A DNA stretch of 64,000 bases from DATJGR01 sp963812255 (GTDB lineage: Bacteria > Pseudomonadota > Gammaproteobacteria > Pseudomonadales > Azotimanducaceae), in contig CAWEUM010000002.1 of NCBI GenBank assembly GCA_963812255.1, positions 1 to 64,000 of the forward strand, in the 5' to 3' direction. Below are positions 59,495-64,000 of this stretch, piece after piece. The stretch's first letter is position 1; each line of letters opens with the position of its first letter. Both the position numbers and the translations under genes were made by a program. The notes under the pieces were generated by a model. That model did no database searches and was not told where the DNA came from. It worked only from the letters and a program-made list of their open reading frames with translations.

Positions 59495-60351
59495 AGGGAG
59501 CCGATCTGCCAAAGGGACATCGTGTGGTGGCTTTTGTGGATGTCGTCGACAGCGTCGGGTTGTATCACCGCGTCGGCGACGAAGTCGCCCATCTGCGTAT
59601 CGATGAAGCGTTGGCGCTGGCGGACGCGTGCGCGGTGGAGGGCGACGGCCGTTGCATCAAGCGCAACGGCGATGAACTGCTGCTGCTGTTTCCGAGTGCG
59701 GACGCCGCGTGCAATGCGCTGCGCGCGATCCAGATCGACGCGCAATTGCCGCTGCGCGTCGGCGCACATGCCGGCGCTTTGATTCACAAGCGCGGCGATG
59801 TGTTCGGCGATACCGTCAACATAGCCGCGCGAATGGTGTCGATCGCGCGCGCGCGCGAAATCGTCATCTCCGAGACGGTGCAGAGCCGTTTGAATCAGGA
59901 ATTACGCAACGTGTGTCGGCGATTCGAACAGGTGCGCCTGCGCGGCACCGAACGAACGATGGCGATCTACCACTTGTGTTGGGAACCGGCGACGGCCACG
60001 CATTTCAATTTTTCGGTGCGACGCACGGAAGTCAGCCGCCGTCGCCTTCTGTTGAAGACCAAATCAGGTCCGTTGGCGCTGACGCGCGAACAGGAACTGA
60101 CGATCGGTCGCGACCCACAGTGCGATGTCGTCATCGACGATCCTCGAGTCTCGCGCTTTCACGCTACGCTCGAGTGGCATCGCGGTGCGGTCGTGTTGCG
60201 CGATCACAGCACGAATGGCAGTTTTGTTCGGCCAACGAATGACACGCACCCGCATTTCGTCCGTCGTGAGGTCCTGCGTATTCGCGGCGCAGGAGAGCTG
60301 AACTTCGGTGGCCCGGCCGTGAACTGCAGTGTCCAGTTCAGTTTCGAATAA
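59491..60351 (+). CDS. Class III adenylyl cyclase fused to an FHA domain
   Basis: 286 residues from GTG 59491. The cyclase domain (10-165) keeps the metal-binding aspartates D17 (AFVDVVDSVG) and D61 (KRNGDELLLLF), the substrate-defining K57 and D107, and N110/R114 in GDTVNIAARM, so it should be active. The FHA domain (about 185-285) has GRDPQCDVVIDDPRVSRFHA (R207, S221, H224) and DHSTNGSFV (N242), the phosphothreonine-binding set. An FHA domain next to a Ser/Thr kinase suggests that phosphorylation recruits or controls the cyclase. Confidence 0.9.
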   Translation: MKGADLPKGHRVVAFVDVVDSVGLYHRVGDEVAHLRIDEALALADACAVEGDGRCIKRNGDELLLLFPSADAACNALRAIQIDAQLPLRVGAHAGALIHKRGDVFGDTVNIAARMVSIARAREIVISETVQSRLNQELRNVCRRFEQVRLRGTERTMAIYHLCWEPATATHFNFSVRRTEVSRRRLLLKTKSGPLALTREQELTIGRDPQCDVVIDDPRVSRFHATLEWHRGAVVLRDHSTNGSFVRPTNDTHPHFVRREVLRIRGAGELNFGGPAVNCSVQFSFE

Positions 60352-60353
60352 GA

Positions 60354-61487
60354 ATGAATGACCCGCGCTACACCCTGGTGCTGCTCGATGAGCCGGATTC
60401 GACGTTCCCCCTTGTCGGTAGTGTCACGGTGGGTCGTCATCTCGATAACGACCTGGTCATTGCCGGCGAAGATGTGCGCGACTTCCACGTGCGAATCGAG
60501 ACGACCGAACGCGGACCGCGCGTGATCGTGCTCGAAGGCGCGGCCGCGCACGTTGACCGGACGCCGATTGAAGGCTCGATCGGGATGCGTCCGGGCACCG
60601 AATTGATTCTGGGTCAGCATCGATTACGACTCGACGCCGAGACATCCGCGCCGGAGTGCGGTTGGAAGTTGCATCGAGTCCGGGACGGTGTCGGTCTGGA
60701 AATCAATCCGAACCTGAACGTCGGGCGGGCGACCGACAGCGATCTGCAACTGGTCGAAGGCCATGTTTCGCGACACCACGCTCGCCTGAGCACACGTCAC
60801 GGCCTGGTTTGGCTCGAGGATCTGGCGTCGGCCAACGGGACATTCGTCAATGGCGAGCGCGTTGTTGGCGCGTGGCGGCTGTTCCATGGTGATGAGATCG
60901 CGTTCGATACCGCGCGCTTTCAACTCATCGGCGATGGGCCCGACCTCACGCCGATCCGAACCCCCGGGCAACCCCCGGACCAGCTCGAGCTATCGCAACG
61001 TATCATCGCCGAGCCGGCGCCTCCTCAAACCGCGGAAGTTGCCCAGACGACGCTGGGTACCGGCAGCGGCGCGATGCCCGCCGCCATTGCGGCGAGTCCT
61101 GACGGACCCGCGTTGATCGGTCGCAGCCCGCCCGTGGTTGGGCGCGTGTTCCCGCTGGCGTTCGGTCGCCATCTGATTGGTCGGGCACCGGAAGCGGACA
61201 TCCACCTGTCGGAAGCAAGTGTGTCGCTCCGTCACGCGGAGTTAGAACTGCGGCCGGATGGAGCCCGACTGGTCAACCTGATTTCGACCAATGGAACATT
61301 GGTCAACGACGTCGAGATTCACACGACTCAGCTGTCGGATGGTGATTGCGTACGCATCGGCCGGTTGACATTCGTGTATCGCGAACCCGCTTCGCCAGCA
61401 CCGCGGCGCTCGAACCTCCGAGCCTGGCTGATCATAGGAACCGTTGGCGTGATCGCGGTCGTGCTCGGGCTGATTGCTGCATGGTAA
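60354..61487 (+). CDS. Tail-anchored triple-FHA protein
   Basis: 377 residues, starting two bases after the cyclase-FHA stop. Three FHA domains: the first (about 20-100) has VGRHLDNDLVI but DVRDFH in place of SRxH; the second (about 115-195) is canonical, VGRATDSDLQLVEGHVSRHH and SANGTFVNG; the third (about 265-345) has GRAPEADIHLSEASVSLRH and STNGTLVND. A Pro/Ala-rich linker separates the second and third. One C-terminal helix (LRAWLIIGTVGVIAVVLGLI) anchors it to the membrane. Likely a scaffold that reads the kinase's phosphothreonines. Confidence 0.9.
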   Translation: MNDPRYTLVLLDEPDSTFPLVGSVTVGRHLDNDLVIAGEDVRDFHVRIETTERGPRVIVLEGAAAHVDRTPIEGSIGMRPGTELILGQHRLRLDAETSAPECGWKLHRVRDGVGLEINPNLNVGRATDSDLQLVEGHVSRHHARLSTRHGLVWLEDLASANGTFVNGERVVGAWRLFHGDEIAFDTARFQLIGDGPDLTPIRTPGQPPDQLELSQRIIAEPAPPQTAEVAQTTLGTGSGAMPAAIAASPDGPALIGRSPPVVGRVFPLAFGRHLIGRAPEADIHLSEASVSLRHAELELRPDGARLVNLISTNGTLVNDVEIHTTQLSDGDCVRIGRLTFVYREPASPAPRRSNLRAWLIIGTVGVIAVVLGLIAAW

Positions 61488-61509
61488 TTCGCACCCACGT
61501 TTGGAGGTC

Positions 61510-61677
61510 GCGCAGGGGTGCCTATTCTGCTTCGCTAGATCGGGGTCCAGTCGCACGGTGGTTGACTATGATGTAGCGCTCCGGCTCATTGTTGATAGAG
61601 CCGCTTAGCAGGATAGGTACCCCTGCGCGATCCAAAGCGCGTCGCTACGACCACCACATCGAGACTGGACCTCGATC
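61510..61677. repeat. Interlocked inverted repeats in a 290-base gene-free stretch
   Basis: A 21-base arm at 61510-61530 (contains CGCAGGGGTGCCTATTC) is matched by its near-perfect inverted copy at 61608-61628 (19 of 21). A second, longer pair starts with GATCGGGGTCCAGTC at 61538-61552 and its inverted copy at 61663-61677 (14 of 15), with weaker pairing in between (61558-61580 with 61637-61658). The two pairs interlock instead of nesting. A local palindrome lies at 61666-61681. It may be a small mobile element or a structured regulatory/terminator RNA. The rest of 61488-61778 has no gene. Confidence 0.6.
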
Positions 61678-61778
61678 CAGTCCTGCAAGAATACTACCGA
61701 CACCGATCCCTCGCCTCGCGTTGCGTTTCGCAGTGCAGCAAATTATGCTTCGGCGCCTCTGGGTCGGCGGATTTCACG

Positions 61779-62690
61779 ATGGGTGTGAAGATCCCTTTTC
61801 GGCGCGAACTCGAGTTCGAATATGGTGTGGTGGCGGAACTGTCACCACGTATTCGGCGCGTCATAGCGAACAACCCAAGCCCGTTCACGCTGCACGGTAC
61901 CGGCACTTACATCCTCGGCCATGGTGATGTTGCGGTCATCGATCCCGGCCCTGCGGATCCACAGCACATTGCGGCAATTCTCGCCGCCACCGAGGGCGAA
62001 CGAATCAGCCACGTGCTGGTCACGCACACCCACATGGACCACTCACCGGGCTGCGCGCTGCTACGTGAACATACCGATGCGCCAACCTATGCGTTCGGTC
62101 CGCATGGATCGGGAACGGAGGCTGAAGAGGATTCGGGCGTGAAGCTCGAGGAATCCGCCGATCACGATTTTGACCCCACGATACGGGTGCGCCACGGGGA
62201 GGTTCTGGCCGCAGACGGTTGGTCGGTCGAATGCGTGTACACGCCGGGTCACACGTCGAACCACACCTGTTTCGCGCTGAGCGAGGAACGCGCGCTGTTC
62301 ACAGGTGATCACATCATGGCGTGGTCGACCAGCATCATTTCGCCGCCGGACGGCGACATGCGTCGCTACATGGCGAGCTTGGAACTACTGCTCGAGCGCG
62401 ACGACGCAGTGTACTGGCCAACGCACGGACCGGCGGTCCTCGATCCGAAGGGTCATGTCAAGGCATTCATTGCTCACCGCCGCGAGCGAGAGGAGCAGAT
62501 CATCGCGTGCATCGAACGCGGTCAACACCAGATCGAAGACATGGTGCCGACGATGTATGTCGATCTACCCGAGTTCATGTATCGCGCCGCCGGCCGCAGC
62601 GTGCTGTCGGCAGTGATGTATCTGGTGCAACGTGGCGAACTGCGATGTGACGGCCCGGCTACGCTCACCGCAGATTACTTCCGGGCGTGA
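61779..62690 (+). CDS. MBL-fold metallo-hydrolase (LACTB2/RNase-like subgroup)
   Basis: 303 residues from ATG 61779. Metal-binding motif VLVTHTHMDHSPGCALLR (HxHxDH, near 88); CVYTPGHTSNHTCFALSEER near 158 with the third His; LFTGDHIMAWSTSIISPPDG near 178 with the bridging Asp; and VYWPTHGPAVLDPKGHVKAF near 210. The C-terminal helical winged part (IEDMVPTMYVDLPEFMYRAA, then AVMYLVQRGEL) matches the LACTB2-like branch. Substrate is unknown for bacterial members. It converges on the histidine kinase gene with one base between stops. Confidence 0.92.
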   Translation: MGVKIPFRRELEFEYGVVAELSPRIRRVIANNPSPFTLHGTGTYILGHGDVAVIDPGPADPQHIAAILAATEGERISHVLVTHTHMDHSPGCALLREHTDAPTYAFGPHGSGTEAEEDSGVKLEESADHDFDPTIRVRHGEVLAADGWSVECVYTPGHTSNHTCFALSEERALFTGDHIMAWSTSIISPPDGDMRRYMASLELLLERDDAVYWPTHGPAVLDPKGHVKAFIAHRREREEQIIACIERGQHQIEDMVPTMYVDLPEFMYRAAGRSVLSAVMYLVQRGELRCDGPATLTADYFRA

Positions 62691-62691
62691 G

Positions 62692-64000
62692 TCAATGGTT
62701 CGACGCCGATGGCGTTTCGCCGTTGACCTTCGCCGGCGCGGCAACGGCACTTTCCAACGGCAACTGAACGATCACCACGACACCCGACCCGTCCGGGAGG
62801 TTCATGCCGCGGACACTGCCACCGTGGTATTCGGCAATCACCCTTACGACATACAGGCCGAGACCGAAGTGCAGCCGATTGCGCGCCTCGATGCCACGGT
62901 GGCTCACCATGGAATCGAACAGCGTCTGCTCTGCCGCGGGGGGTAGCGTAGGGCCGCGGTTTGCAACGGTGATTCTAAGCAGATCCTTGAAAGCGTCGAG
63001 CTGAACCTTTATTGGGCTGTTGGGGCGGTGGAAGTCGATTGCGTTGTCGATGATCTTGTCGAGCAGTTGTTCGATCCTATAGTCGGAAACGCGGGCATAA
63101 ACCGGACGGCCGGTGCCGCGAAAGGCAAATTGGCAATCCTTGTGTACGACGCGGCAGTTTGCCACGTAGTTCTCCATCAGTTGCTCGATATCCACGAGTT
63201 CGAGTTCCTCCGCTTCGAGCGACTCTTCGAGATTCGCCGCGTCGGCGAGATTCTGCACGATCGCACCGATACGCATGACGCCGCGCTTGGCGCTGTCGAG
63301 ATATTTGCTGTCGGCAACGCCCGGATTTTCTTCGGCAAGGTTCTGCAACGACGTGCTGAGTGTGTTCAGCGGATTGTTGATCTCGTGACGCAACGTCCGC
63401 GGCATGTTCTCGAGAAACTGATTGTGCTGCTGCAATTTCGACAACATGCCCGATACGCTGCGCGCGAGATCACCGATCTCATCGCCTGAGTTCATTGCGC
63501 TCTGTAGCGCATTGGCCCGCAATCGTCCGCGTGAATCGATTGCGGCGCTCGCTTCACGTCGTAGCTGGCGAATCCGCCACGCCAGCCGTCCGGCAAACGA
63601 GACCAGCACGATGAATACGACCAGCAGACTGACGATCGAGAGCACGATGACCTGTTCGAGCGCCGCGCGCTGGAATGCCAGAATGTCGGCGATGTTCTGC
63701 TCGACGACTACGCCGCCGAGAATCCTGTCGCGTGAGACGATCGGATGCGCAGCCATGATGATCTCCTGATCGTTCACGCGGCAGCGCAGTGCAATGGGGT
63801 TGCCCTGTAAAGATGATTCGATCGCTTTGTTGATGACCGCCTGAGAATCCGACGAGAGTTCGTCGTCGCCCCAGCGCTGCCACATGACGAGGCGATGGAC
63901 GATCGGCCGGATGATGTCGAACCAGCGCCGCGTCCCGAATGGCCAACTCGAGTCGGTCTCGTCGTGGTCCTCGCTCATCGTGAAGCTGCCTGTTTCGGCG
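62692..64000 (-). CDS. Sensor histidine kinase, N-terminus beyond window edge
   Basis: At least 435 codons; the frame is open to the right edge, and the ATG at 63978 may be internal. A periplasmic segment (RVNDQEIIMAAHPIVSRDRI) is followed by one membrane helix (VIVLSIVSLLVVFIVLVSFA), a HAMP-like linker and the H-box ENMPRTLRHEINNPLNTLST with the phospho-His. N-box IDNAIDFHRPNSPIKV and GLGLYVVRVIAEYHGGSV form the ATP-binding domain. The MPRTLRHEINNPLNTLSTSL context recalls the proteobacterial dedicated sortase system kinase (TIGR03785). Its regulator would lie outside or be absent. Confidence 0.85.
   Translation of the reverse strand, partial: AETGSFTMSEDHDETDSSWPFGTRRWFDIIRPIVHRLVMWQRWGDDELSSDSQAVINKAIESSLQGNPIALRCRVNDQEIIMAAHPIVSRDRILGGVVVEQNIADILAFQRAALEQVIVLSIVSLLVVFIVLVSFAGRLAWRIRQLRREASAAIDSRGRLRANALQSAMNSGDEIGDLARSVSGMLSKLQQHNQFLENMPRTLRHEINNPLNTLSTSLQNLAEENPGVADSKYLDSAKRGVMRIGAIVQNLADAANLEESLEAEELELVDIEQLMENYVANCRVVHKDCQFAFRGTGRPVYARVSDYRIEQLLDKIIDNAIDFHRPNSPIKVQLDAFKDLLRITVANRGPTLPPAAEQTLFDSMVSHRGIEARNRLHFGLGLYVVRVIAEYHGGSVRGMNLPDGSGVVVIVQLPLESAVAAPAKVNGETPSASNH

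Noticed and set aside
1..64000. CRISPR arrays, phage or plasmid genes, rRNA
   Set aside because: None seen: no regularly spaced repeats, no structural phage or replication genes, no rRNA-like sequence.

Overview
The window is GC-rich bacterial chromosome, densely packed with genes on both strands. The gene content suggests a heterotrophic proteobacterium, most likely a gammaproteobacterium of the Xanthomonadales/Steroidobacterales kind. The evidence is an E. coli-type FadE with a five-gene beta-oxidation operon, a sigma factor/TPR-kinase pair, a HiPIP, CsrA, RmuC, class II fumarase, tRNAs with encoded CCA and a gammaproteobacterial-style LexA box. The taxonomic placement is inference. No phage, plasmid or CRISPR array was seen, and only one IS fragment.

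Layout. 1-6.5 kb: a cut DUF2270 gene, tRNA-Leu(UAA), a DUF190 gene, a frameshifted membrane protein, a META lipoprotein, tRNA-Leu(UAG), a decayed DUF1311-MliC gene, a RIO kinase and a CBS protein. 6.7-12.2 kb: an IS3-type fragment, then a sigma factor/Ser-Thr kinase operon divergent from a diheme DUF1111 protein. 12.6-16 kb: a single-chain biotin-dependent acyl-CoA carboxylase. 16.2-26 kb: a stress-type island with a deleted aldehyde dehydrogenase, PRC-barrel proteins, a sigma-54 response regulator, Fe superoxide dismutase, encapsulated ferritin plus encapsulin shell, NhaA, a universal-stress-protein remnant, HiPIP and a Zn alcohol dehydrogenase.

26.2-34.9 kb is a tight beta-oxidation operon: acyl-CoA dehydrogenase, thiolase, hydratase/dehydrogenase, acetyl-CoA hydrolase/transferase and patatin lipase. 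35-47.3 kb holds transporters, two-gene catabolic units (acyl-CoA ligase plus 2-hydroxyacid dehydrogenase; HpcH/HpaI aldolase plus RmuC), a metallo-hydrolase and fumarase. 47.6-53.9 kb holds csrA, a probable LexA-controlled repair pair (FAN1-like VRR-NUC nuclease plus an XPD/DinG-like helicase with an N-terminal nuclease-like domain) and pyruvate kinase.

54.8-61.5 kb is the most unusual region. It is a translationally coupled five-gene run: malonyl-CoA synthetase-like ligase, secreted MORN-repeat protein, transmembrane Ser/Thr kinase, adenylyl cyclase-FHA fusion and a tail-anchored triple-FHA protein. This looks like a self-contained phospho-signalling module. After an unusual interlocked inverted-repeat element (61.5-61.7 kb) come a metallo-hydrolase and a sensor histidine kinase cut by the right edge.

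Decayed genes are frequent (about seven), clustered in 1-5 kb and 16-24 kb. Start codons given here are my own choices, based on Shine-Dalgarno spacing and family N-termini.
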